From assembly GCA_019634345.1 (NCBI GenBank), contig JAHQVL010000236.1:1-41833 (forward strand): a stretch of 41,833 nucleotides of DNA, given 5' to 3'. Within the stretch, counting starts at the first letter, position 1; each line of letters starts with the position of its first letter. Positions 24,898-35,600 of the stretch are shown here, one piece after another. The DNA is from Rhodothermaceae bacterium (lineage in GTDB: Bacteria; Bacteroidota; Rhodothermia; Rhodothermales; JAHQVL01). The translations under genes were made by a program, and so were the position numbers. The notes beneath the pieces were generated by a model that did no database searches, was not told the origin of the DNA, and was given only the letters and a program-made list of their open reading frames with translations.

Positions 24898-27800
24898 TCA
24901 TGTTAATTCAAAGGTCAATCCAGTAGTTTCCGGAAGTACACTTCCTCCTCTTCGTTGCAACGGTCCTTCAAGGCCAATATCTAGATTGTATGCCATCTGA
25001 ATGACATACCGTCCAGTATCCAGGCGTCCCTGACCATACGGCAAGAGATAAACACGTGTGGCGTCATTACTCCAAACCATCGTGATGTCTCGTACGGCCT
25101 CATAGCGTTCCAGAGAAGCATCCCATTTAGCCAATTGTAGATTGGTTCTTGACCAATCCAGTGGCTCGGGGCTTTCTAGTAGTAGTCCGTACCGTTCTGT
25201 GTCTTCTGTGACTTCAGAGAGTTCAACACAAGGTGGTAACGGCCTGTGGGCTGAATTCAAGAGAATTTTGTGGATTGCGTCATAATGCAAGTGCGCTTCT
25301 TTATGCCATATCTCTGCAGCCAACAGCACGTTGTCCCTCTGATTACTCACAACGGATTCATTGCTGCCTTCCAGGACTGCCCGTGCATCCTGATACTCCT
25401 GGTGAAGAGTCGACAACGCAGAGACTGCTGCATGAATAGCATCTTCTAACTCTTGTTGATCGATATCAGTCACTTCTTCCCGGTAAACGATGCCCTGAAA
25501 GGAATCCATGTGTTCTACAAAGCCTTCATAACGGGAGGTCGTGAAATTCCAGGAATAAACCGGTTGCCGTGTAGCTGATCGCACAACCAGTTCTGAAAAA
25601 ACAGGGATTTCGCCTTGCACTTCATTGCCCAGGTAATAGAGCCCTGCCTGGCCCGTACTCAAAGGGTTATTGTCCTTGATCTGGAAGAGCAACTGACCAT
25701 TCACCCAGGCGGTAAGAGAATCCCCTATGCATTCTAGTGCTATATCAAATGAGTCAGATAAGAAATCTATGGGACAACTTATCCCTGAACATTCAGCAAG
25801 GGTTGTCGCGCTCTGTCCTTCGTATAAATTACTCACATTGTCATAGATTGCATAAAAACGATCCAGAATGATTTTATCTTTGGCGAGGTTGATTTGGAGT
25901 CTATAGCAATTAAACTCCGATTGCCCATTGCCTAGATCTACTTCTTGATAGCGAACAATCGCCCCTACACGAGAGCCGACGCGCTCCATGTTTATCTCCA
26001 GCCGATAATCGTCCCAGTCCGTTCGTCCTAGTGCGGCAAGGCGGGCGATGCCGTCTTTTTTGTGCAGTTCAGTCCAGGAACTGTATGTAGGATCAATCCA
26101 TCCGTCGAGCAAGCCGCCCTGGAATAACACAAAGCTAGCCACCAGGTCTGCCTGAAACATGGTCTGTGGTGCAAGGGCGCCTCCTGGCCACTCACGAACA
26201 AGGAAGTGATTGAAGGTTGCTGTCGAGTTCGTGTAGATACCAACACGCCCTTCGAGGAGAGGATCATTGTCTTTGAGATCAAAGAGCATAACCTGATCAA
26301 GTTGTCCACGAAGCCGATCTCCTGAGCACTGAAGAGCGAGCGTTGAATGCTCGCCGGGCAGGTAGGCTTCTTTATCTTCCCAGAGCACCGTTACTTCTGC
26401 ATCGATAATCTTCTCAAACAACCGGCCGGTGGGTGATAATCGGAGCCTATAGTAGGTTTGTTCGTCTTTCTCCGTATGCCGGCATACGAGTCCAACTTCT
26501 TCACCTTGATTGCTGAGTTCGACTTCGATGGCGTAATCAGACCAGGATTCATCTCCTGCTACCAATAAAGCCCCCAGGCTCGGGAACGCGAGAGTGCCGT
26601 AAATCAATGTACCTTCCTTGATTTCCCAGGCAGACGTATTGGTTGCATTAGGATCTGTCCAGTTTTCGAGGTCGCCTGAGAAATCTTCCTCTAGAAGGAT
26701 GCCGTTTGCAAATAGAATTTTTTGGTCAGGCAAATAGGAGACGGGATAACCTTCTAGGCAGTCTTCTACTGAAACAGTGTAGGGGTACTCCGTTTCGCTG
26801 AGTTCAGCAATGGGTTGTTCTCCCCATAGGTTTGGGAACGCGATCTCGTTGCCGTTCTCATCCAATACAGGATTGGCATTTGTATCCAGTAGTTTAACCG
26901 CCATGTCTGCCCCATACATCTGTTCGACGTAGTTTTCATTGAAGTCAGCCCCCAGATCATAACTACGATAAACGGGTTGAGCCCCATTGGCTGGAATCGT
27001 CCATTTGATATAGGAAGTCAGATCTGTGAGTGCACCTCCGAGTGGATAGGGTGCTGTTGTGTTTTCTCCTGGTTGAGACGTCGAAGCGGGACTGTTGAGA
27101 GACCATGCAGGCGTGATCCCAGGAGGGCCTGCCGTCTGGAAATAAGCCACGTTGTTATGCACCTCCGGTACTGATTCTCCCTTGTGGGTTCTAACGGTTT
27201 CGTCAATGACAGTTAGCCTGTAATACGTCTCAGGTTCGAAGATCTCTTCTGAAGTGTCCCAGCGGAGTATGTTTGAAAAAACACTGGTAAAATGGTCGGC
27301 AACGTACCCATATTCTTGCACTTCCGATTCCAGATAGTAACAGATCTGAGCGATTTCCGGGTCATCGGATCCCCATACGGCGATGGTGTCAATGGCTTGT
27401 CCCTCGTAATCGAAGGCGCTGAATCCAATGCGCTCGTCTTGGGGATTGATAATACGTTCGAGTAGCGTACCGTTTGAGTACGCACCAATAGCAACGAAGT
27501 GACCTCCAATACAAAGTTCAACAATGCTGACAGGTTCGGGAAACGTGATCCACATGACTTCTTCACCGTCACTCGGCAGGAGCAACACGTTGTCCTGGTT
27601 GCAATGGGATGTTGAACTGTGGGAGCGACGGATGGTGGCGAACTCAAAATCTCCGGGTTCTATGCTGACCAGGCTAAAGTGCACGTTCTGGTGCTCAAAG
27701 TAGGTCGGCATATTTATGTCCGGTTCAAAGTCATTCCAGTCGACGCAATGGAGTTGGACTTCAGGAACACTGGTACAGGGCCAGCCGAGGTGGTTTTGGA

Positions 27801-30762
27801 GAAACGTGTCCCTATACGTTCTGGATGTTTGCCGGGTGAAGGCAAAGGGGGACTTTGTCCAAAGCTGAAATTTCATGTGGACTTCAGTACCGCTCTCGTC
27901 TTCTTCCGCAATCCAGGTACCATAAAGATCTTCAACCCGTGTCCAGCTTTCACCACCCGCCTTTGACTTTTTCTCAAGGATGACTTCTTTAAGCTTATAA
28001 TCGAACGAATAGCTGTCGATTTGTGTGCTTCCTGGATAGCTGCCAGTACTCGTAAGGTCAATATTTTCTGTGAGGGTTTCGTCGAGCATCGGACGATCGA
28101 ATACAACAAACGGTTTGGCGTCGAGCGGAACGACGGGGCTTCCTTCTTCAGATTCAGGCAAGTTGTTCCAGGCCTCGTCAGCTTTGTGATGCTCGATGCC
28201 AATGGTTTGCAACGGGCTATCATAGCCGGGTGCTTTTTCTTCTTTCCACTCAAGAAGAATATCTTCTTCAAGGTCTTTAATTGGTGTTGGTAATTTAACG
28301 CGAAGAATAAGTTGCCCAACCACTTCGTATTGGGTAGGTGCGGCACCTCTAAGGATCGCTTCTGCTGCCAGCCCTAGACCAACTCCGGCTACCGATACTT
28401 CAAACTCACCGCCCACATTCAGGCTACCAGCCAACTGTTGCGGTTTGAAGCTAATCGTAGCATCTCCACCTATCCATGCTTTTAAAATGACCTTTACCGG
28501 TCCAAACTTCCAATCGGCACCCCAACTGATACTTGCTCCAGTTGCAATGCCGTTACGGTCTATCATGAGGTAGGCGTCGGCATGGAACAGGCTGACCATG
28601 TAGGCTCGAATACGGCGGTCTTCCGGTTCATCTTGCCCCAGGTAAAAATGCCAGTTCTCTGGCTTTGAAAAGTTAAAATACGCTTCTGCAGAGGCGGCGA
28701 TATCCAATACCTGGGCCTTGCTCCAGCCGGCGTCGATATGTAGCTGAAGCGTGCCAGCCAACGCATCCAGCACAGCGAGCATATTAAACACGCCTTCGCT
28801 GTCCTTCTCATTAAGGTTGGGCAAACCGGAAAGAAAATTGGCTGATCCGTTCAGGATGATGGCTGGACCAGGTTGGATGAGGGCAAAGAGGCCTTTTGCG
28901 GAGACCACGGTCCCAGCATCGAACAACGTACCCAACGTCATGCCTGCTCCCAGCGCTTTGCCATCGTTGAGCCCTTTCCACTTACTGGAGTGCGTTATAT
29001 TAAAGGGCTCAGGAGCGTTTTTGTACCAGCCGTACCAGTCGCCATTCACTGTCGTTGGGCCTACGTTCATTCCGTACAAGCCCGAAAAGCCATAGATTGC
29101 TGCACCCGTCGCGAATAGAGGAATTCCTACAGGAAGAGAAAGATCGCTATACAGGTACAGGTACTTGTAGTCTTCTTCGGTATTGCGTCCGACCTTTATT
29201 GAGGCACCGATCTGTAATCCTATGGGCATGATTTCAAGACTCGCATTGCCCTGGAAGTACCGATCGGGGCCGTCTGTAATAAGGGCTACATCTCCTGAAA
29301 ACGAAACGGCATTGGGCACGGTAAATTCCATACCTACCCCTTGAAGCCTGATTTCCGGTTCTATGCTGGGTTGCTCAGGATCCCAAATAATGCGCAACCC
29401 TTCTACAGAAGCGCCTGTGGGAAGAGCCGGCAAGAGTTGGAGTCCACCAGAGAACCCAATCCAAGGCCGTCCGTCGTTTTCATTTCCGAAGCCGATGCGG
29501 GACATATCAAATCCAAACCCAAATAGACTCAGACTGACCGGTTCCTGTAGGTTCATCCAACCGTCAGAGAGTTGGATGGTGCCATCAGGGTTAATGCGAA
29601 GGTCCGAAAGCGAAATTTCTGGCCAGTTTAGAGTTGGGCTGAGGACAGTGAGTTGGAGGCTGCCATTAATGATCAGTTGCGCCTCACCATCGTTCGTTTC
29701 AAAGCCAATACTAGCTATCTTCAGCGTTCCAATATTGGGAATAGTAAGCGAAAAGAGCCCGTCTGCATCCGATTGCCCGAGAGAGGCATAAAAATCTCCG
29801 TTGTTACCTATGGAGAGACTTATTTCAAACGGTTCGTCAAAAAACGGAATGGTAAGGATTCCGTTCAGGCTACTTGCAACGATGGTATTCTGACTGAAGG
29901 TAATTGAGATGTCTGTCAGTTCCAGCTCGAATCCAAACAATCGAGCCGAAATCGTATCCTCAATGGATACCGTTCCGCTTATTCCGCCATTGCCAATAAT
30001 GACATCGGTACCACTAATTGTTATGGGCGAACCGTCCTCATTGGTTAAACTCTCTGGAAGTTGAACGGAGACGGACTCCAGGTAGAGGCCTAGAAACGAC
30101 GCATCATAACCGGCATCCAAAATTTCCTGAGGAGATTCCTGGCGGGAAAAGTCCAGCTTGATCCCTTCGGCAGAAAGGATCAATCCGGAATTTCCGATTT
30201 CGCAGGTCGGGAAGTCAAACTCCGAGAGGAGTTCGAACGTCAAGTTAAACAGGTCATCCAGTGCGTACTCTCCACGCAACCCGAGAGAGATCTGTCCAGA
30301 CTCATCAATAGGGCTGAGAAGATTACTGTCGATGCGTAATTCAGCGGAGAGGTCGTAATAGGAGAGAGACCATCTGTTGTCTACGTATGAGAAATGCAGG
30401 GATAGGGGAAACCATCCTTCCGGTAGGGGTTCATCAAAAGGGAATCCGTCTTCAGGACCAGCCACTCTATCGTCTCCCGGCAAGGGTTCGTCAGAAATGT
30501 CGTCTTCACCGGGGGGAGGGAGCGCTATATCTGCAACTCCAAGAGCAAAGGTTAAACCAGCAATTCCCGGAACGTTCAGGTTAAATTCTCCGGGTAAAAG
30601 AAGAGTGACAGAGGCGCTGATATCCCCATCTGTTACTGAGATCGAATAGTCCGCAATGTAGATAGAATCTACCAATTCGGCTACATCGTCGTTGTTAAAA
30701 AAGTCTACGGGCCAGTCTGTTGCCTCGATCAGTTTACTGAGAGGCGTTGCTATTCTATACAT
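24898..30762 (-). CDS. Giant leaderless beta-rich protein, DUF6603-like with two LamG/DUF1080-like domains
   Basis: The ATG at 30762, 8 bp after the upstream stop, gives 1954 aa. No signal peptide, membrane helix or T9SS sorting domain is seen. Residues ~1-500 are repeated beta-strand sequence, with an acidic Pro-rich linker at ~80-120 (PPPGEDDISDEPLPGDD). Residues ~500-830 resemble DUF6603 (GKALGAGMTLGTLFDAG, then FALIQPGPAIILNGSANFLS and LQLHIDAGW). Around 1074 is the FPEPV module shared with the 1345-aa protein. FN3/Big-like sequence follows. Residues ~1355-1525 and ~1550-1725 are two concanavalin-like domains of the 3-keto-disaccharide hydrolase (DUF1080) type, each with FDLKDNDPL or FQIKDNNPL. 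A helical stretch lies at ~1770-1840. The last part is a carbohydrate-binding-like or FN3-like domain. It probably acts as a structural or adhesive protein; the function is not known. It is the third gene of the leftward cluster. Confidence 0.8.
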   Translation of the reverse strand: MYRIATPLSKLIEATDWPVDFFNNDDVAELVDSIYIADYSISVTDGDISASVTLLLPGEFNLNVPGIAGLTFALGVADIALPPPGEDDISDEPLPGDDRVAGPEDGFPFDEPLPEGWFPLSLHFSYVDNRWSLSYYDLSAELRIDSNLLSPIDESGQISLGLRGEYALDDLFNLTFELLSEFDFPTCEIGNSGLILSAEGIKLDFSRQESPQEILDAGYDASFLGLYLESVSVQLPESLTNEDGSPITISGTDVIIGNGGISGTVSIEDTISARLFGFELELTDISITFSQNTIVASSLNGILTIPFFDEPFEISLSIGNNGDFYASLGQSDADGLFSLTIPNIGTLKIASIGFETNDGEAQLIINGSLQLTVLSPTLNWPEISLSDLRINPDGTIQLSDGWMNLQEPVSLSLFGFGFDMSRIGFGNENDGRPWIGFSGGLQLLPALPTGASVEGLRIIWDPEQPSIEPEIRLQGVGMEFTVPNAVSFSGDVALITDGPDRYFQGNASLEIMPIGLQIGASIKVGRNTEEDYKYLYLYSDLSLPVGIPLFATGAAIYGFSGLYGMNVGPTTVNGDWYGWYKNAPEPFNITHSSKWKGLNDGKALGAGMTLGTLFDAGTVVSAKGLFALIQPGPAIILNGSANFLSGLPNLNEKDSEGVFNMLAVLDALAGTLQLHIDAGWSKAQVLDIAASAEAYFNFSKPENWHFYLGQDEPEDRRIRAYMVSLFHADAYLMIDRNGIATGASISWGADWKFGPVKVILKAWIGGDATISFKPQQLAGSLNVGGEFEVSVAGVGLGLAAEAILRGAAPTQYEVVGQLILRVKLPTPIKDLEEDILLEWKEEKAPGYDSPLQTIGIEHHKADEAWNNLPESEEGSPVVPLDAKPFVVFDRPMLDETLTENIDLTSTGSYPGSTQIDSYSFDYKLKEVILEKKSKAGGESWTRVEDLYGTWIAEEDESGTEVHMKFQLWTKSPFAFTRQTSRTYRDTFLQNHLGWPCTSVPEVQLHCVDWNDFEPDINMPTYFEHQNVHFSLVSIEPGDFEFATIRRSHSSTSHCNQDNVLLLPSDGEEVMWITFPEPVSIVELCIGGHFVAIGAYSNGTLLERIINPQDERIGFSAFDYEGQAIDTIAVWGSDDPEIAQICYYLESEVQEYGYVADHFTSVFSNILRWDTSEEIFEPETYYRLTVIDETVRTHKGESVPEVHNNVAYFQTAGPPGITPAWSLNSPASTSQPGENTTAPYPLGGALTDLTSYIKWTIPANGAQPVYRSYDLGADFNENYVEQMYGADMAVKLLDTNANPVLDENGNEIAFPNLWGEQPIAELSETEYPYTVSVEDCLEGYPVSYLPDQKILFANGILLEEDFSGDLENWTDPNATNTSAWEIKEGTLIYGTLAFPSLGALLVAGDESWSDYAIEVELSNQGEEVGLVCRHTEKDEQTYYRLRLSPTGRLFEKIIDAEVTVLWEDKEAYLPGEHSTLALQCSGDRLRGQLDQVMLFDLKDNDPLLEGRVGIYTNSTATFNHFLVREWPGGALAPQTMFQADLVASFVLFQGGLLDGWIDPTYSSWTELHKKDGIARLAALGRTDWDDYRLEINMERVGSRVGAIVRYQEVDLGNGQSEFNCYRLQINLAKDKIILDRFYAIYDNVSNLYEGQSATTLAECSGISCPIDFLSDSFDIALECIGDSLTAWVNGQLLFQIKDNNPLSTGQAGLYYLGNEVQGEIPVFSELVVRSATRQPVYSWNFTTSRYEGFVEHMDSFQGIVYREEVTDIDQQELEDAIHAAVSALSTLHQEYQDARAVLEGSNESVVSNQRDNVLLAAEIWHKEAHLHYDAIHKILLNSAHRPLPPCVELSEVTEDTERYGLLLESPEPLDWSRTNLQLAKWDASLERYEAVRDITMVWSNDATRVYLLPYGQGRLDTGRYVIQMAYNLDIGLEGPLQRRGGSVLPETTGLTFELT

Positions 30763-30770
30763 TGAGTTTT

Positions 30771-32657
30771 CTATTTTCGAGTGGGTTCGTCGGGCCTGAT
30801 AAGCCAAAATGTTCCAGATATGTTGCCTTCCCAAAGCTCCTTTTGAATGCGAGATACACCTCTGTCTCGCAACTTCAAACTTTGAGTGTGCGTCCCTGCG
30901 CTTTCAATTTTGCGCATGTAGTTGTAAAGGAAAAATTGCGTGCCATCCAGGTACAGGGTGCACATTTTTTTACGGAACTGATAAAAAGAGGGAGATACAA
31001 TGCAACCGGCTGATCCTGTATAGGAGAAGTATTGTTCAAGTTCGTCTTCTTCCACCTGATCAACCAGGGTTATTTCATCGTGTTCAGTATGCGCCATGTG
31101 AAGGAGGACCCATGTTTTCCCATCAGGGTCAGGCTGGATCCCCGCCCCGTTATCCCTAAAGTAGAATCTGCCAGGTACCCAGGCTTCTTCCGCATAATCG
31201 CTTTGAGCACCCGTTCGAGTACTCAAGATGGTAGGATCATCACCGTCATACCAGAGCTTAAAACAGTAATTGACATTTCTAGTGCCCGAATACCTGGATT
31301 CAAACTTATACTTCAGGTTACCCTGAATGGAAGAGGCATAATCGCAATGATGCTGTAGAATATCTTCCCACCTGTGAGAGGTATACGAACTCCACCTGTA
31401 CCAGGAAATGACAGCGCCTTTATGTACCAGGAATAATGTCCCTCTAAATGTATCTTCGTTTTTTAAATAATTGTTCTCTGTTTCTACAGATGGATCACAA
31501 AGGCAGTCTTCTACATCATCGCCCCCATTCTCTGTACTGGTGGCTTCTTTTATCTTCCATGGATTTACTGACCATTCCGGTTTCGGTAATTCAGGGCTGC
31601 CCAGTTTGGGGTCATCAAAAGCATCGATGAGTACAAGATGGAAGTCATCATCACTAAAATTGACAGTGCTCAGGTTGCTCCAGTCTGCTCTCTCAGGCAA
31701 CGGGTCAATGGCTGGGTTTTGCCACCAGTTGAAGAACTCCGCGATTGCTTCAAGCTGAAATGGGTTACTCATTTCTTCCCTGTTAAAAACAAACGGAGGC
31801 CCTCCGTTGGCAACGTTGTTATTATATAATCGATCGAGATAGAGGAATTTTTGAGTATCTGCCACTTCGCGCCAATCATCTCCTCCATACTCGACCTGAA
31901 GGCGATCCAGGGCTTCCTGGAGAACGGCATTAGGATATAGTTTCTGACTTGCTTCGGTTTTGAGGTTATCGATCGTTTCACCGTCCGCCAATATCGGCCA
32001 CGGACTAAAGACGGTAGTTTCAAGATCAGCCAGCGTTGCTTCTTCTTCCTGCAGGAGAGCCGACATGCTGCTATAGAAGGCTACAGGGTCGATGTAACCG
32101 TGTTTATTACGTACTCCAAATTCAGCTCGATAATGACCTCCAGTGTGCGCATTGTCTGTTGAAGCATATCCAATGGTGGTGCCGGCTTGCACAAAGATGT
32201 TTGCCTGGCCTGAAAAAAATAAGTCCAGAAACTCATTGTCGCTTAAATGGGAGAAGAACGTTTTGTCTATTGCGTCAAGGAGGCCCTGCGCAAGAGATTG
32301 TGCATCTATGTTGTCATATAAGATCCATTCGATAGCATTACTGAGTTGCTCTCGTTCTAAATCCTCCTGGCTTCTGTTTACAAAGGCCGGCTCAGGGAGT
32401 AAATAAAACCGTGTTGTTGTACCTGCTGTGACGATTTGGTCGGGCAGAATGCCGAAATCGACAGAAAGTACCTCACTAGGAGGTACGGTGCTAATCCAGC
32501 CATTACAAACTGCTTGTATGGAAATCGGGGCTGCACTCTCAAGGGCGATTCCTAAATGCCAGTCTGCAGGTTCGGTCCCTATTGCATCAAAACTCTCAAC
32601 GTGGGGAAAGACCGTTGCATTTATATTCCCTGTTACGGGAAGGCGAAGTATAGACAT
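30771..32657 (-). CDS. Leaderless protein with degenerate M23-like N-terminus and YkuD-like SAGCI motif
   Basis: The protein is 628 aa with no signal peptide or membrane segment. Residues ~15-200 resemble an M23/LytM fold interrupted by a helical insertion: WHLGIAL (His34, where HxxxD would require Asp at 38 but Ala is present), a QAVCNGWIS strand, VQAGTTIGYASTDN, and HTGGHYRAEFG then GYIDPVAFYSS, which matches the end of M23 domains except that HxH has become HYR (His175, Arg177). The zinc site is therefore incomplete. Residues ~400-580 form another domain (GTLFLVHKGAVISWYR; TWVLLHMAHTEHDEI; TGSAGCIVSPSFYQF) with Cys552 in an SxGCI motif, as in L,D-transpeptidase/YkuD or DUF2778-like proteins, and candidate His520, 523 or 526. 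The gene lies 14 bp after the 1345-aa gene and 8 bp before the 1954-aa gene, so it is an operon member. The peptidoglycan link is inferred. Confidence 0.75.
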   Translation of the reverse strand: MSILRLPVTGNINATVFPHVESFDAIGTEPADWHLGIALESAAPISIQAVCNGWISTVPPSEVLSVDFGILPDQIVTAGTTTRFYLLPEPAFVNRSQEDLEREQLSNAIEWILYDNIDAQSLAQGLLDAIDKTFFSHLSDNEFLDLFFSGQANIFVQAGTTIGYASTDNAHTGGHYRAEFGVRNKHGYIDPVAFYSSMSALLQEEEATLADLETTVFSPWPILADGETIDNLKTEASQKLYPNAVLQEALDRLQVEYGGDDWREVADTQKFLYLDRLYNNNVANGGPPFVFNREEMSNPFQLEAIAEFFNWWQNPAIDPLPERADWSNLSTVNFSDDDFHLVLIDAFDDPKLGSPELPKPEWSVNPWKIKEATSTENGGDDVEDCLCDPSVETENNYLKNEDTFRGTLFLVHKGAVISWYRWSSYTSHRWEDILQHHCDYASSIQGNLKYKFESRYSGTRNVNYCFKLWYDGDDPTILSTRTGAQSDYAEEAWVPGRFYFRDNGAGIQPDPDGKTWVLLHMAHTEHDEITLVDQVEEDELEQYFSYTGSAGCIVSPSFYQFRKKMCTLYLDGTQFFLYNYMRKIESAGTHTQSLKLRDRGVSRIQKELWEGNISGTFWLIRPDEPTRK

Positions 32658-32671
32658 GATGATTCTGAAAA

Positions 32672-35600
32672 TTAGGCTTGAAGTACGTTGAATTGAGTAT
32701 TGACCTGGCCGGCTGTGTTCATTACCGAGAGCCGGTATTCGTAGCTATCCTCAACCCGTGTAGTATCTAGATAGGTGTATGCTCCTCGAGGCAGCCAGGC
32801 TGTGATAGTTTCCCACTCTTTGCCCCCAACAGGCCGGCGCTGGACCAGGCACGTTAGCTGGGTGTCCGGGTGCGTCCAGCTAAGTTGAACGGAATCGGGA
32901 TCCGTTCCTGCTTTTATTGGCTCCCAGCTTGGCGGGTTTGGTACCGACGTATCAACAGCCCGTCCATGCAGAATGCCTGAAGGGGGGGACACATTTTGAT
33001 TGGTATCCACCGCGGCAATGCGGTAATAGTAGTCGGTCCGAGGTTCAACCTGTACATCTTCCCAGGTTTCTACAAGCGATTTAGCGCTCGGGTATTTTGC
33101 AAGCGGAGCCTGCCGGCGGATGTCTTCAAGGTTCTTTTGGGAATCACTCCGCCATATCCAGTACTCCTGCAGGTCGCTTTCACGATTTGCATCCCACTGG
33201 ATGGATATTTTTCGTTCTCCTCCAAGTACAGCGGTCACGCTAGGCATTGCAGGGGGCACGATATCATAGATGTGCACAGGGGGGAAGGTGTCGCTCCAGG
33301 TGCTTTCATTGCCGGCCACATCAACGGTCCGGATACGATACAGATAGAAGCCGCGTCCGCGTCCATCAAATGAGTCCTCGAAGTGTGTATCTGTAATGGC
33401 TTCCTGGTTGAGACTGCGAAAGGCTTCTTCGTTTCCTGCTTTGTTAGCCAGTGCCTGGATATCTGGATCACTGAGTGATCCGTAAAACCGATGTGCCCAG
33501 GCTCGCCATGCGGTAGCATGGGTTTGGGGATCTGTAACCATATCGGTTTCTGTTATGGTTGGATCGTAATTGCTGAGCCAATTGCTGAAGCCAGGGTCAT
33601 CATCAAATACGCTTCCATTTGCATAAGCCCCCTTTTGCTGCTCTCGCTGAATCCGGTCGAAATCGAATAGGGCACTACCGGTGCTTCGATACACCGTGTA
33701 TCCGCTCACATGCGGTACGGCATCCCAGGACAATACGTAGCGGGCCATACCGTAATAGTTGGCTGGATCAGCGAAGATGGGTTCTGGAGGTGCTGTTGGA
33801 ACGTTGGAGAGGGTCTCAGGCGTTGAGCGAAGATAGGCCTCAATCCGTGCGACTCTCGACAGAGAACCCTCGTTACCCAGCCGATTGCCCAATCCGCCTC
33901 GTCCAGGTTTTGACCAAACAGGTGCATCACTGACGTGCTGTTTACCGTCTGAGCATGAAATAGCGATTTGCCCGAAAGCACTGGATTCACCGTCGGTGAT
34001 GGGCAGCATAACGCCGGGAATACGTATTTCATACCGCCAACCTGGGTAATATTCACAATCGTTGCCAGGTATGGGTTCGATCAGTTCTTCGGCATTCGTA
34101 GGACTGATCACAGGGGCTATATGAAGATGGAGGGCTGTATCCTGAGAATGATGGAAAACTCTGTACAGCACACCGTTGCACATCAATGAACCAGGAACAC
34201 TGATGCTTTCTTCTGGCATCAGTTGATTGATAGTCACAATCCGAGTAGCACCCAGGTTTTCCAGTTTGCTGTCCGTCTGGGATGCAATACTTGCAATCGT
34301 TCCTATGACCGTCGGTAGATGCTGAACCGGTTCAATATGAAGCCTCTGATCCCAATTAAATGCATCGCCTGTGTCGACGGTGTTTCCCGGCAATGTAGCT
34401 GTGAGCATACACGAACCGATCGATGGGGTGAGTGCCGGTAGTGTGAGATGCTCAACCTCTAAAACAGCATTAGGGCCCGTAGTATTAGTTAGGATACGGT
34501 AGAAGTGATCGTTTATCCGAATCTTTTCGTTCGCAAAGTCATCCGGATTACCAGGCAAATTCAGGGTTGTAGCTACGGCAGTTTTGTCGGTCCTCTCTGT
34601 AATTGCCAGGACTTTCCCCTCCCATACATTAAACGTCCCTAGGGTTGAGTACACTCTGAATTCTGCGTTCGGAGGGGTTACATCCGGGGCCTGGAGCCTG
34701 AACGAGCCGGGCCATATCCAGGATATCTTGACGCCAATTCCGTTGTTCTTTGTCCAGGCTGCGTCTTCGTCACTCAACCATGGATCGGCAGGATCCAGGT
34801 AGAGGGCTTCTACGGCTTGCGGTGGCGGAGGGGCTGCACGGTCCTGGACGACAATCGCTTCAGGTGTGCTCCAATCCCCAAGGACGCCAAATAGATCGAT
34901 ACCGCGGACAGCATATTGATAGCTCCCATCGGGAACGTGTTGGTCCGAGTAGTGAGGCTGGTCAACGGTGCTGACGAGCGTTGGTGAGTGTTCATTAATA
35001 AGTGTAGTGTCGAGTATTTGCCCTGTATCGCTGTCGACGGTTTCTCTTTGAATTTGGAAAAGGGCCGGCGCACCAGCTTCCAGGAAAGTGCCTCCGGCTT
35101 CACGGAGCGTCCAGCGAAGCCCGACCCTGCTTTGTTCTCGTTGAAATATGCCGTTCTCATCTACACCAGTTGTACTGGTGTCAACAACAGGCAGTTCAAG
35201 GTCTGCAATGGAAACAGCCGGTGATGTGTTTGCTCGGAGATGATAGACATCATAGATAAGGTCACCAATTACAGCGTCTGCGTTCCTTAACTCCATCTCA
35301 AATAAAGTAAGCTCCCCAAGAGGGTAGATATTAATCACGTTCATGTCCTTGCTGTTTGCAAAGTGAATGGTGTGATCGCCAGCTACCCGGTTAATCGTGT
35401 TTGCATAAATGGCATCCTCAAACACCTTAATCGTGAACCCTTCACTAGAGGATACCTTTAATGTGATCGATGCATACTTTTTAGGTAATCGGATAGAGAT
35501 GGGTGCAAAGAGAATTGAGTTTGTGAACAGCAACCCGGTCTGTTCCGAGCCATCCCATGTCCCTCTGATAGCTTCTATTCTATTCGGGCTGGTATAGGAG

